Shown in pieces: positions 42,598 through 50,403 of a stretch of DNA of 64,000 bases. A program made the position numbers and the translations under genes. Location: the NCBI GenBank assembly GCA_013822345.1, contig PNKH01000005.1:59329-123328 (forward strand), in the 5' to 3' direction. This stretch comes from Isosphaera sp. GTDB taxonomy: Bacteria; Planctomycetota; Planctomycetia; Gemmatales; Gemmataceae. Each line of letters starts with the position of its first letter. Position 1 is the first letter of the stretch. The notes under the pieces are model-generated. The model had not been told where the DNA came from. It made no database searches and worked only from the letters and a program-made list of their open reading frames with translations.

Positions 42598-42658
42598 CGG
42601 TACCTCGGGTATCGGGTGTAGGAGATGTCGGGTGTCGGTGTGTGACGCCGGGGCCGCG

Positions 42659-42958
42659 TCAGGCGATGACGCACATCACGTCGCCCTCGTGCATCACGAG
42701 GATCTCGCCGTCGGCCTTGCGGTCCTTGAACTCGTCCCCGGCCCAGGACGTGAACAGCACCCGGTCGCCGGCCTTCAGCTGCATCGCGGCGCGGGTGCCG
42801 TCCTTCTTCAGCTTGCCCGGGCCGACCGCCAGGACGGTGCCGCGCTGCGGCTTGTCCTTCGCCGTGTCCGGGAGCACGATCCCGCCGGCCGTCTTCTCGT
42901 CGGCCGCCTCCCGGCGGACGATGATCCGGTCGCCGATCGGCTTGAGGTTGAGCGCCAT
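42659..42958 (-). CDS. groS: Co-chaperonin GroES
   Basis: 99 residues. It begins [40 protein letters not shown], which contains the mobile loop that docks on GroEL, and continues with VLAVGPGKL. The ATG at 42958 is chosen; a GTG directly before it would add one residue. It is the first gene of the groES-groEL operon, on the minus strand. About 100 bp upstream is non-coding and GC-rich with no CIRCE element, so heat control by HrcA is not supported by the sequence. Confidence 0.97.
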   Translation of the reverse strand: MALNLKPIGDRIIVRREAADEKTAGGIVLPDTAKDKPQRGTVLAVGPGKLKKDGTRAAMQLKAGDRVLFTSWAGDEFKDRKADGEILVMHEGDVMCVIA

Positions 42959-43168
42959 CACCAGTCCTCGGGAACGCGGGCTCCGGTGGCGGCGCGTCGA
43001 AGCAAGAAGTGTGCCCCGCGGGGTCGGTGGCGGGAAGTCGTTGGCGCGTGACGGGTTGTGATCGGCTGGTGGGGCGGGCGGCGGGCGAATCCTGCCAGGT
43101 TTGCGGGGCAGCGAACGGGTGAGGTGACGGATTGGCAGGGGTCCGTCCGGCGCCCGACCGGTCCGTCC

Positions 43169-43299
43169 GCCCGGGGTTCACACCCCGGGCTATTACCTGC
43201 CCACCCCTTCGGGGTTCAAGACAGCCCTCAGCCCCGAAGGGGCGGCGAGGTAATAGCCCGGGGTGTGAACCCCGGGCATCGGGTGTGAACCCCGGGCGG
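43169..43299. repeat. Inverted repeat, 30-bp arms, with an extra copy of the arm tip
   Basis: Arms at 43169-43198 and 43248-43277 (GCCCGGGGTTCACACCCCGG.. and its complement). The spacer holds CCCCTTCGGGG and GCCCCGAAGGGGC hairpins, as in the 24784 element. A further partial copy of the arm (GGGTGTGAACCCCGGGC) follows at about 43281-43297. It lies between groES (upstream, divergent reading) and the TerC gene stop, a gap of 360 bp with no gene. Confidence 0.93.
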
Positions 43300-43318
43300 C
43301 GGGCCGGGGCGATTCACG

Positions 43319-44512
43319 TCACGGCCCGGCCGGCTCGGGGGCCCGCTTCGCCGGCTTCCGCAGCTGCATGTTGATCATCTCCACCACCACCGCGAACGCC
43401 ATCGCGGCGTAGATGTACCCCTTGTCCATGTGCTGGCCCAGCCCCTCGGCCACCAGCATCACCCCGATCAGGATCAGGAAGCTCAGCGCGAGCACCTTCA
43501 CCGTCGGGTGCTTGTCCACGAAGTCGCCGATCTGCTTCGCGAAGTACAGCATCACCAGCATCGCGATCGTCATCGCCACGATCATCACCCACACCTCCTC
43601 CACCATCCCGACGGCGGTGATGACGGAGTCGAGGGAGAAGACGATGTCGATGACGGCGATCGACAGGATGGTCCACCCGAACGTCGCCGGCCTGGCGGGG
43701 GTCGCGGCCGGCTCGCCGTCCCGCTCCTGCTTCGCGCTCTCCAGCTTCTCGTGCATCTCCCGGGTGCTCTTGCCGATCAGGAACAGCCCGCCGGCGAGCA
43801 GGATGATGTCCCGCCACGACACCTCCCGGGCCTCCACGTCGTACAGGAACCCGAGCGTCGGGAGGGTGAACACCGGGGCCGTCAGGCCGAGGATCCAGGA
43901 CAGGGTCAGGAGCAGCAGGATGCGGGTTCCCAGCGCCGCCCCGAGGCCGATCTTCCGGGCCTGGGCCTGCCGCTCCCGCGGCAGCTTGCCGACCACGATC
44001 GCCAGGAAGATGACGTTGTCCACCCCGAGGATCACCTCCATCGCGGTCAGGGCGAGGAGCCCGAACAGGATGGCGGTCAGCGGCAGCTTTTCCGAGGCGA
44101 CCACCCGGATCTCCCGGACCTCGGCCGCCTTCAGCTCCGTCCGCCCGCCGCCGTCCAGGTCGATCACCAGTACGTCCGCCGTCACCTCCCCGCGGTGGAC
44201 CGTCTTGTCGGCCAGTTGCACCAGGTCCTGCGCTCGGCCCTCGGAGTCCCGCTGGAAGGTGACCTTGCGGACGTGGTCGAACAGGTACGTGGCCGACCCG
44301 GTCTCGGTCTTGAGCGGGACGGCGGTCAGCCGGAGCGTCCCCTCGACCGCCGCCCCGCCGGCCACCTTCTCGACCCGCACCTTGGGGTATTTCGCCGGGT
44401 CGGGCGGGGCGGGGCCGGCGGCGGTCTGGGCGGCCGACGGGCGGAACAGCAGGACCAGGACGGCGACCGCCCCGGCGGCCAGGGCGATCCGGGGGAGCGG
44501 GCGGGGCGGCAT
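43319..44512 (-). CDS. TerC-family membrane protein fused to an exported N-terminal domain
   Basis: 397 residues. An N-terminal signal/anchor (IALAAGAVAVLVLLF) is followed by about 130 residues of soluble domain (VRVEKVAGGAAVEGTLRLTAVPLKTETGSATYLFDHVRKVTF). From about residue 165 comes a complete TerC (TMEM175-unrelated, seven-helix) domain: LTAMEVILGVDNVIFLAIV, GLGAALGTRILLLLTLSWI, WRDIILLAGGLFLIGKS, and the second half with TILSIAVIDIVFSLDSVITAVGM. The two D-N and D-S motifs in the repeat helices are characteristic of metal-related TerC proteins, which are linked to manganese export at the secretion machinery. The extra domain is a fusion not usual for TerC. Confidence 0.9.
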   Translation of the reverse strand: MPPRPLPRIALAAGAVAVLVLLFRPSAAQTAAGPAPPDPAKYPKVRVEKVAGGAAVEGTLRLTAVPLKTETGSATYLFDHVRKVTFQRDSEGRAQDLVQLADKTVHRGEVTADVLVIDLDGGGRTELKAAEVREIRVVASEKLPLTAILFGLLALTAMEVILGVDNVIFLAIVVGKLPRERQAQARKIGLGAALGTRILLLLTLSWILGLTAPVFTLPTLGFLYDVEAREVSWRDIILLAGGLFLIGKSTREMHEKLESAKQERDGEPAATPARPATFGWTILSIAVIDIVFSLDSVITAVGMVEEVWVMIVAMTIAMLVMLYFAKQIGDFVDKHPTVKVLALSFLILIGVMLVAEGLGQHMDKGYIYAAMAFAVVVEMINMQLRKPAKRAPEPAGP

Positions 44513-45302
44513 GGCGGCGGTGTCCGGTGGCGGCGGGCGACCGGGAAAGTGTACGGAAGGGCGGGCCGGAAAGGTGACCGGCCGGCCCGCGCCATCCTGG
44601 GCGGGCCGGCCGGGGCCTGTCGCGGGCATCCTTGCCCCAGGCCGCTACGCACGGTGGTCCGGGGGGTCACGGTGGGGCGTCCGGCCCCTGCGTCGTCTTG
44701 ACACCAGACCCGACGCGGTCCCTGCGGCGGGGTGTGGCTCGTGCCAGGCCCGGCCGTGCGCGCTCGGTGCCGACGCTCCTCCCGGTCCGGGCCGGGCGTC
44801 GGGTGTTCGAGGTCGAAGGGCCCCGCCGCGGCGGGGTGGGGTCGGGACGCCGGGGATGGGAGGGGGGCGAGGTCCCGGCGGCCCGTTCGGGTCACCGCCG
44901 CGGGGCGGGGAGTCCGGGACTGGTCGCCCGACGGGGTGCCACACGGGGAGCCACGAGGACGGTGACCGTGGGGGCGGTGTTCCGCGAGTTCATCCCGGTT
45001 CCTCGGGGCGAGTCGTGGCCGATCTGATGGGGGGAAAGGTACCGTCTGTGACCGGGATGTCAACGGTGCTTCGAGTGGCAACGGGTTGTCAATCGGGTCG
45101 TCCCGGAATGCGGTCCGGCGGCACAAGTTGCGCGCCGGCTCGGGGCGGCAAACCGACCCGTCAAGGGGGCACGCCCGGGCTCGCCGCCGGGGACGAGGTG
45201 CGCGACACAGTCGGCGCAAGAGACGCCGGGGCGGCGGGTTGTTCGGGGCCGAGAAAACGTGAAGAGGGCGAGAAGGGAAAAAGTGCGTGAGCGGAAAAAA
45301 AG
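44513..45302. other. Long intergenic region between terC and the 6S RNA gene
   Basis: About 790 bp with no frame that looks coding on either strand. It must contain the terC promoter. TTGACA occurs on the minus strand near 45056-45061 and on the plus strand at 44698, but neither has a good -10 partner. Its base composition is more variable than coding DNA here. No tmRNA, RNase P or SRP signature was found. Confidence 0.5.
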
Positions 45303-45514
45303 AAAAGTGCCCCCGCCTGTGCCGTGTGGGTCGCCCTTCGGGAACCCGCCTGGAAACTGGGTGCCTCTCGGGTGGGTTTCGGATCCCGCTGCAGTCGCCC
45401 CGGCGAGCGGGGCGGACGGGCTTGCGAGCGCCAACCGATTTAAATCAAGGCTCCCATGGCGAGTAGGTGTCGGTTCGCCAAAAGCACACGACCCATCACG
45501 AACACCGCAGGGGC
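45303..45514 (-). ncRNA. ssrS: 6S RNA
   Basis: Read on the minus strand, the transcript would begin CCCCTGCGGTGTTCGTGATGG, which matches the 5' segment of the 6S RNA consensus, and go on to GGGAGCCTTGATTTAAATCGG, as expected for the central bubble. The 3' end CACACGGCACAGGCGGGGGC pairs with the 5' end to make the closing stem. A T-tract (TTTTCTTTTTTT, minus strand, 45306-45295) directly follows. The length, about 210 nt, is normal. 6S RNA mimics an open promoter and binds the housekeeping sigma-70 RNA polymerase holoenzyme in stationary phase. The minus-strand promoter just upstream fits well. Both exact ends are inferred. Confidence 0.75.
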
Positions 45515-45519
45515 GTTTC

Positions 45520-45547
45520 ATCATACCCCACGCGGCCGCCGGGACAA
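45520..45547 (-). promoter_or_regulatory. Promoter of the 6S RNA gene
   Basis: On the minus strand TTGTCC (45547-45542) and TATGAT (45525-45520) are 16 bases apart. The predicted start, 6-7 bases beyond the -10 hexamer at about 45513-45514, coincides with the first base of the 6S closing stem. This is the best sigma-70-type promoter in the window, and its position supports the RNA call. Confidence 0.65.
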
Positions 45548-45669
45548 GTTGAACCACGTGTCCGGAGAAGGGGTGAGGTGGACCGCCCGGCACGATCCCG
45601 CAAACGCCCCGAACTCCCCGCACCCGCCCGGCCGATACACCCTCCGCCGCTTCCCGGCCGGAGGTGCTC

Positions 45670-47550
45670 ATGGACTGGTCGTTCTCGCGCCGCGGACTGC
45701 TGCAGGGGGCCGCGGCGGTCGGCGGGGCGGCCGCCGCCACGGCCGGGCCGTTCGGCGCGGTCCGGGCCGCCCGCCACCCGGGCTGGGTGTTCGGCCGGAT
45801 GACCGGGGCCGAGGCCCTGACCGAGGCCCTGCTGGCGGAGGGGACCGGGTGCGTCTACGGCATCCCCGGGGCGCAGGAGAACGAGCTGTGGGACGCGTTC
45901 AAGGAGCGGGGGCTGCCGTACCTGCTCGTGACCCACGAGTTCAGCGCCGCGTGCATGGCCGACGCCTACGGCCGGAGTACCGGCCGGCCGGGGGTGCTGT
46001 GCGTCGTCCCCGGCCCGGGGGTGACGAACTCGCTCACCGGGCTCGGCGAGGCCCTGCTCGACTCGTCCCCGGTGGTCGCGGTCGTCGGTGATGTCGGGGT
46101 CGGCGAGAAGGCCCGGCCGTTCCAGGTGCACGCCCTGAACCAGGTCGAGCTGTTGAAGCCGGTGTGCAAGTCTGTCTACCCGGTGCGGACGGTCGACCAG
46201 ATCCCGGCCGCGGTGCGGCAGGCGTTCGTGACGGCGGCGGCCGGCGAGCCGGGGCCGGTCGCGGTCGTGGTGCCGTACAACCTGTTCATCGAGGCCCACG
46301 ACTACCGGTGCCCGCCGCCGGCGGTCCCCGCCCCGCCGTTCGACGAGGCGGCGTTCCGCCGGGCCCTGCCGTACCTCGCCGACCCGAAGTCGCGCGTCGG
46401 CATCTACGCCGGGGCCGGGTGCATGGCGTTCGGGGCGGAGTTGGCGGCCGTCGCGGAGTTGCTCCAGGCCCCGGTGGCGACGAGCGTGTCGGGGAAGGGG
46501 GCGATCCCCGAGGCGCACCCGCTGGCGGTCGGGTGGGGGTTCGGGCCGCACGCCTCGGAGGTGGCCGAGCGGGTCTTCGCCGGGGACAAGCTCCACCCGC
46601 GGAAGACCGGGGTCGACACGCTGCTGGCGGTCGGGGTGAAGTTCGGCGAGGTGTCGACCGGGTGCGACAGCAACCCTCAGCCGAAGCACGTCGTCCATGT
46701 GGACGCGAACCCGGACAACCTCGGCCGGATCCTGCGGACGGACGTGTGCGTCCACGCCGACGCCGGGGTGTTCCTCGGCCGGCTGCTGGCGTCCGGGGAC
46801 CAGGTACGGCGGCCGGCCGACGCCGCACTGCTCGCCCGCATCCGCGAGCTGAAGGCCGCGGCCGCGCGGGAGTTGTGCGACGTGCCGCCGGCGAAGTGCG
46901 GGGTCGACCCGCTGGCGGTGGTCGCGGCGCTGCGGCGGGTGCTGCCGGACGACGCCCTGCTATTCACCGACGTGAGCGCGACGGAGCACCTGGCGGCGGA
47001 GCACTTCCGGGTGGCGCACCCGCGGACGTACTTCAACCCGGCGGACAACCAGGCGATGGGGTGGAGCATCCCGGCGGCGGTCGGGGCGGCGCGGGTGCAC
47101 CACGGGCGGGCGGTCGCCACCCTGACCGGGGACGGGTGCGCGCTGATGACGGCGCTGGAGATGGGGACCGCGGCCCGCGAGAACCTGGCGGTGACGTTCG
47201 TGGTGCTCGACGACCGGGCGTACCACTACATGCAGCTCTTGCAGCGGCCGGCGTACCTGCGGACGACGGCGAGTGTGCTGGCCCGGACGGACTACCGGGC
47301 GCTGGCCCAGGCGCTGGGGGTGGGGTACGCGGAGGTGCTGTCGGCCGCGGAGCTGGAGCCGAAGCTGCGCGGGGCGGTGGGTCACGGCGGGCCGGTGCTG
47401 GTGCGGGTGGCGACGGACTACGGGGCGCGGAAGATCCGGTGGGTGGAGGCGGTGCGGGACAAGTACGCGAAGGAGCTGACCCCGGCCCAGAAGGCCCGGT
47501 TCCTGGCCCGGATCGGCTCCCGGGCGCTGAAGCCGAAGGACAGCGATTAG
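45670..47550 (+). CDS. Thiamine-diphosphate-dependent enzyme (acetolactate synthase-like) with a Tat signal
   Basis: 626 residues. The ATG at 45670 follows GGAGGTG. The N-terminus MDWSFSRRGLLQGAAAVGGAAAATAGP is a twin-arginine export signal. The enzyme part has the three-domain ThDP fold: Pyr-domain catalytic Glu90 in VTHEFSAACMADAYGRSTGRPGV, middle domain (KSRVGIYAGAGCMAFGAELAAV) and PP domain with GDGCALMTALEMGTAAREN (Asp488) leading to VVLDDRAYHYMQ, where the usual Asn-Asn pair is Asp-Asp. It is similar to acetolactate synthase, benzoylformate decarboxylase and related large subunits, and probably decarboxylates a 2-oxo acid or carboligates, if ThDP is loaded before export. The stop overlaps that of the convergent next gene. 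Confidence 0.9.
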   Translation: MDWSFSRRGLLQGAAAVGGAAAATAGPFGAVRAARHPGWVFGRMTGAEALTEALLAEGTGCVYGIPGAQENELWDAFKERGLPYLLVTHEFSAACMADAYGRSTGRPGVLCVVPGPGVTNSLTGLGEALLDSSPVVAVVGDVGVGEKARPFQVHALNQVELLKPVCKSVYPVRTVDQIPAAVRQAFVTAAAGEPGPVAVVVPYNLFIEAHDYRCPPPAVPAPPFDEAAFRRALPYLADPKSRVGIYAGAGCMAFGAELAAVAELLQAPVATSVSGKGAIPEAHPLAVGWGFGPHASEVAERVFAGDKLHPRKTGVDTLLAVGVKFGEVSTGCDSNPQPKHVVHVDANPDNLGRILRTDVCVHADAGVFLGRLLASGDQVRRPADAALLARIRELKAAAARELCDVPPAKCGVDPLAVVAALRRVLPDDALLFTDVSATEHLAAEHFRVAHPRTYFNPADNQAMGWSIPAAVGAARVHHGRAVATLTGDGCALMTALEMGTAARENLAVTFVVLDDRAYHYMQLLQRPAYLRTTASVLARTDYRALAQALGVGYAEVLSAAELEPKLRGAVGHGGPVLVRVATDYGARKIRWVEAVRDKYAKELTPAQKARFLARIGSRALKPKDSD

Positions 47551-48350
47551 CGGCCGCCGCCGGCCTTGCGGATCTTGTCCGTCACTTCGACCCGGTACGG
47601 CCCCTCGGACCCGCGGAACACCCAGTACTCGCCCGGCCGGGTGATACCGAACCCGTCCGCCAAGTCGACCTCGTGCAGGTACGTGTCGCCCCTCGCGAAC
47701 ACCGCGGGGGCGCGCGTCCGCACGCCGGGCTTCTTGACCTCCAACACCTGCTTCCGTGTGAAGTCGATCACGTCGAAGTCCGCGGCGATCATGTTCCAGT
47801 GTTCACCCGTCCAAGACGCGGTCGCCAGGCGGGTGGCCGTGCGCCGGTACCGAACCGCCTCGCCCGGGGCGGCCACGCCGGGGAACACTTCGATCAGCCC
47901 GCGCCAGTCCTCCGAGGACGAGCGGACGCTGAGGGAGGCCGGCACCGGGAGGAAGTGCCAGGCGTAGTTGAGCCGGTGGAGGTTGCCGTCCTTCCCCTTC
48001 ACGAGGAATACCAGGTATTCGTCGCCCACCGCCGGGGCGTCCACCTCGATCGTCGTCAAGTCGCGGAACAGATCGCAACTCACGCCGAGTGTCTGCCAGA
48101 CGACCCGCAGGTCGGCCTTCGCGTCGCCCTTCAGCATCGAGACCGGCCTGGCGACCACGGTCGGCGGGGTGCTCGCGCGGAACCCGCCCTTCGGCGCCGG
48201 CGGCACCTCCGCGACCCTGACGATCCCGACGACATCCGACTTGTCGACGGCTTGCGCGAGGGTGCCGGCGTAACCGGGTCGGCCCCCGGACGGTGCCGGG
48301 CCGAGGAGTGCCAGGACGCCGGCGATGGCGAGTAACGGGGTGAGGCGCAT
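47547..48350 (-). CDS. Exported protein of unknown function
   Basis: 267 residues. A signal peptide (LTPLLAIAGVLALLGPAPSGG) precedes a mature domain with VVGIVRVAEVPPA, LRVVWQTLGVSCDLFRDLTTIEVD, VGDEYLVFLVKGKDGNLHRLNYAWHFLPV and, near the end, GEYWVFRGSEGPYRVEVTDKI. No family is recognised. The order, a short signal, then a region ending DEYLVFL, then a C-terminal YRVEVTDKIRK, is similar to secreted hypothetical proteins of planctomycetes that handle material passing the wall; this is only an impression. Its stop overlaps by four bases the stop of the ThDP-enzyme gene on the opposite strand. Confidence 0.82.
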   Translation of the reverse strand: MRLTPLLAIAGVLALLGPAPSGGRPGYAGTLAQAVDKSDVVGIVRVAEVPPAPKGGFRASTPPTVVARPVSMLKGDAKADLRVVWQTLGVSCDLFRDLTTIEVDAPAVGDEYLVFLVKGKDGNLHRLNYAWHFLPVPASLSVRSSSEDWRGLIEVFPGVAAPGEAVRYRRTATRLATASWTGEHWNMIAADFDVIDFTRKQVLEVKKPGVRTRAPAVFARGDTYLHEVDLADGFGITRPGEYWVFRGSEGPYRVEVTDKIRKAGGGR

Positions 48351-48420
48351 GACCGTCCTCCGCGTGGGTGACCCGTGGTCAGGTTACCCCGTCGGGCGGG
48401 CGGCGGGAATCGGGAGTCGG

Positions 48421-48945
48421 TCAGCCGAACAGCAGCAGGACGTTCCACGGCGGGGTCTTCTCGAACTCGCACCCGAGCTCGAAGTGGTCGCCGTTCCTCC
48501 GGCAGCTGCGGACCAGCAGGGTGACGTACCCGACCGTGTCGGGGGCGTTCGCGGCCCGGGCCTGCAGCGCCGTCCCGGGGGCGACCGCGGCCGCCGTCGC
48601 CACCCGCAGCCCGCCGGTCGACCGGTCCAGGACGTACCCCTCGTCCGCCCCGCCGCGGAGGTTCGGGGAGGCGAGCAGGACGCGGACCGGCTGGCCGTCC
48701 CGGCGGACCGCCCCGCGGCGGTCGGCGTACGACTGCTCCGGCGGGGCCCAGTGGGCCGCCTTCTCGTGATCCACCGCGGCCGGCGAGCCGGCCCCGGTCA
48801 GCTTCGCCGGGTCGAGCCGCCGCCGCCGGTTGACGACCACCAGGAGGGCGACGAGGACGACGAAGGCGACCGCCCCGCCGATCACGGCCGGGCGGTGTTC
48901 CGTCACCCACGCGGTGACGGCGCGGAGGAGTTCGGAGAACGACAT
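48421..48945 (-). CDS. Membrane-anchored PilZ domain protein
   Basis: 174 residues. One helix near the start (AVIGGAVAFVVLVALLVVVN, about 20-40) followed by RRRR anchors it. The soluble part has the pattern of a PilZ domain: RRGAVRRDGQPVRVLLA (R-x3-R), then GYVLDRSTGGLRVATAAAVAPGT (D-x-S-x-x-G) and a final GDHFELGCEFEKTP. PilZ domains bind cyclic di-GMP through exactly these Arg, Asp, Ser and Gly residues, so it probably reads that second messenger at the membrane. The ATG at 48945 is used. It is transcribed away from a large inverted repeat that separates it from the LptA-like gene. Confidence 0.85.
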   Translation of the reverse strand: MSFSELLRAVTAWVTEHRPAVIGGAVAFVVLVALLVVVNRRRRLDPAKLTGAGSPAAVDHEKAAHWAPPEQSYADRRGAVRRDGQPVRVLLASPNLRGGADEGYVLDRSTGGLRVATAAAVAPGTALQARAANAPDTVGYVTLLVRSCRRNGDHFELGCEFEKTPPWNVLLLFG

Positions 48946-49034
48946 CGGTGGCCCCCGGCCCGCGGCGCCCGGCGCCGCGGGGTTCACCAGGGACTCTAGC
49001 ACACGGGCGGGGTCGGCTGCCGGTGATCGCGACA

Positions 49035-49221
49035 GGTGGCGCCCCTCACCCGGCCCCGGCGAAGCGCCGGGGCCGACCTCTCCCCCGCGGGGAGAGGTGG
49101 GGGCCACCGGCCCCCTCGCCAGCTACCCGGGTCGGTAACCTCCCGAGGGCGGCAACCGCCCCCACCTCTCCCCGCGGGGGAGAGGTCGCCGGCGCTTCGC
49201 CGGCGGGTGAGGGGCGCCACC
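49035..49221. repeat. Large (187 bp) inverted repeat, three arm pairs
   Basis: The outer arms (49035-49051 and 49205-49221, GGTGGCGCCCCTCACCC) enclose further arms at about 49074-49102 and 49159-49187 (GACCTCTCCCCCGCGGGGAG.. and its complement), leaving a loop of about 56 bases. The repeat lies between the LptA-like gene stop (49274, minus) and the PilZ gene start, the longest palindromic unit here. GACCTCTCCC.GCGGGGAGAGGT resembles the core of the 56982 repeat (CTTCCACCTCTCCCC). Confidence 0.9.
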
Positions 49222-49273
49222 GACGGAGAAGACCGGCGGCCCACCCCAACCCGAAACATGCCGGCCGCGGGCC

Positions 49274-50170
49274 TCACGGCCGCAGCGCCCCGACCACCGC
49301 CGACCCGTCGATCTTGTACTTCATCGTCTCGGCCGACAGCTCCGACTCGACCCGCCCGAGCTTGTCCTTCACCTGCACCTTGACCGCCCCGGTCAGCACC
49401 ACCTCGCCGGTCCCGGCCAGGAACGACAGCCCGTCGCACGTCCCCTCGGCCCCGAACCCGACGAACCGGACCCGCCCGGCGGCGGTCACCGCCGACGGCC
49501 CGGCCCCGCGCTCCGGGGACTTCACGTCGACCCGCTCGCACACCACCTTCAGCACCAGGTCGTCCCCGCTCTTCACCTCGAACCGCGGCTCGCCCTCCCC
49601 GACCTGTAGCAGAATCCGGTACTTCCCGGCGGCCGGGGCCGGCCGGGCCTCCGCCCGCGCCTCGGCGACCGGCGGGGCTTCGGTGAGCGGGGGCGGCGGG
49701 AGCTGCCCGGCGGCCGGCGGGATCAGGTCCTGGACCCGCGGGGCGGTGCCGGCCGCCGGCCTGACCGCCGAGTCCTTCACCGGCACCGGCCTGACCGGGT
49801 CGGCGGGCAGGGCCGGGAGCGGCGGGATGGTCTTCGGCTCCGGGCTCGCCGCCGGGGCCGGGTCCACCTTCACCGGGACCGGCGGGAGGGCTGCCGGCAC
49901 CGACGGCGGCTCGGCCGGGGCGGGGGCCGGCACGTCGACCGGCGGGGCCGGGACGGCCGGGGCGCTCGGAGTGGGCAAGCCCTTCGGGGCCGTGCCGCCG
50001 CCGGTCGCCGGCGGGGTCGGGAGGCCGGGCAGCTCCGGGAGGGCGGGCGGGTCGGCCTGGCGGTTCGCCTGCCGCGGGCCGTCGGACTTCGGGCACTGGC
50101 TGGCGGCCGCCAGCCCGCCGAGCGACACGCCGAGCACGCCGGCCATCACCTTCCACCGGGACAACGACAT
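49274..50170 (-). CDS. LptA/OstA-like exported protein with proline-rich N-terminal region
   Basis: 298 residues. A signal or lipoprotein-like start (MSLSRWKVMAGVLGVSLGGLAAASQC) is followed by about 150 residues of P/A/V-rich linker. The C-terminal 110 residues have the alternating strands of an LptA/OstA fold: DDLVLKVVCERVDVKSPERGAGPSAVTAAGRVRFVGFGAEGTCDGLSFLAGTGEVVLTGAVKVQVKDKLGRVESELSAETMKYKI. LptA carries lipopolysaccharide across the periplasm; planctomycetes with lipid A genes (kdsA is in this window) need such a carrier. It may also be a structural protein. ATGs at 50170 or 15 bases upstream are possible. The long linker is unusual for LptA. Confidence 0.8.
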   Translation of the reverse strand: MSLSRWKVMAGVLGVSLGGLAAASQCPKSDGPRQANRQADPPALPELPGLPTPPATGGGTAPKGLPTPSAPAVPAPPVDVPAPAPAEPPSVPAALPPVPVKVDPAPAASPEPKTIPPLPALPADPVRPVPVKDSAVRPAAGTAPRVQDLIPPAAGQLPPPPLTEAPPVAEARAEARPAPAAGKYRILLQVGEGEPRFEVKSGDDLVLKVVCERVDVKSPERGAGPSAVTAAGRVRFVGFGAEGTCDGLSFLAGTGEVVLTGAVKVQVKDKLGRVESELSAETMKYKIDGSAVVGALRP

Positions 50171-50403
50171 GGTGTGGGTCTCCATACGTGCGGGGGCCGC
50201 CGGGGGAACCGCGGGCGTCCGAGCCCGCGGGGGGCCGATCCGCGACCGAACCGGGGACGCAGATACCCCCGACCGCTTCCCGCGTCTGCGCCACTTTCCC
50301 AGACCGGGGGGCCGCTTCACTCCGGACGTCCGACGCCTACAACCTCACCGGGCGCCGCGCTCCCCTTCCGGTCGCGGCTACACGTTGTCTAACCCCCGCC
50401 GCC

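Noticed and set aside
42959..43060. CIRCE element upstream of groES
   Set aside because: Neither half-site nor a degenerate 9-N9-9 inverted repeat is present.
44698..44703. TTGACA as a promoter -35 element
   Set aside because: No acceptable -10 hexamer lies 15-19 bases downstream, and no gene follows on that strand for nearly 1 kb.
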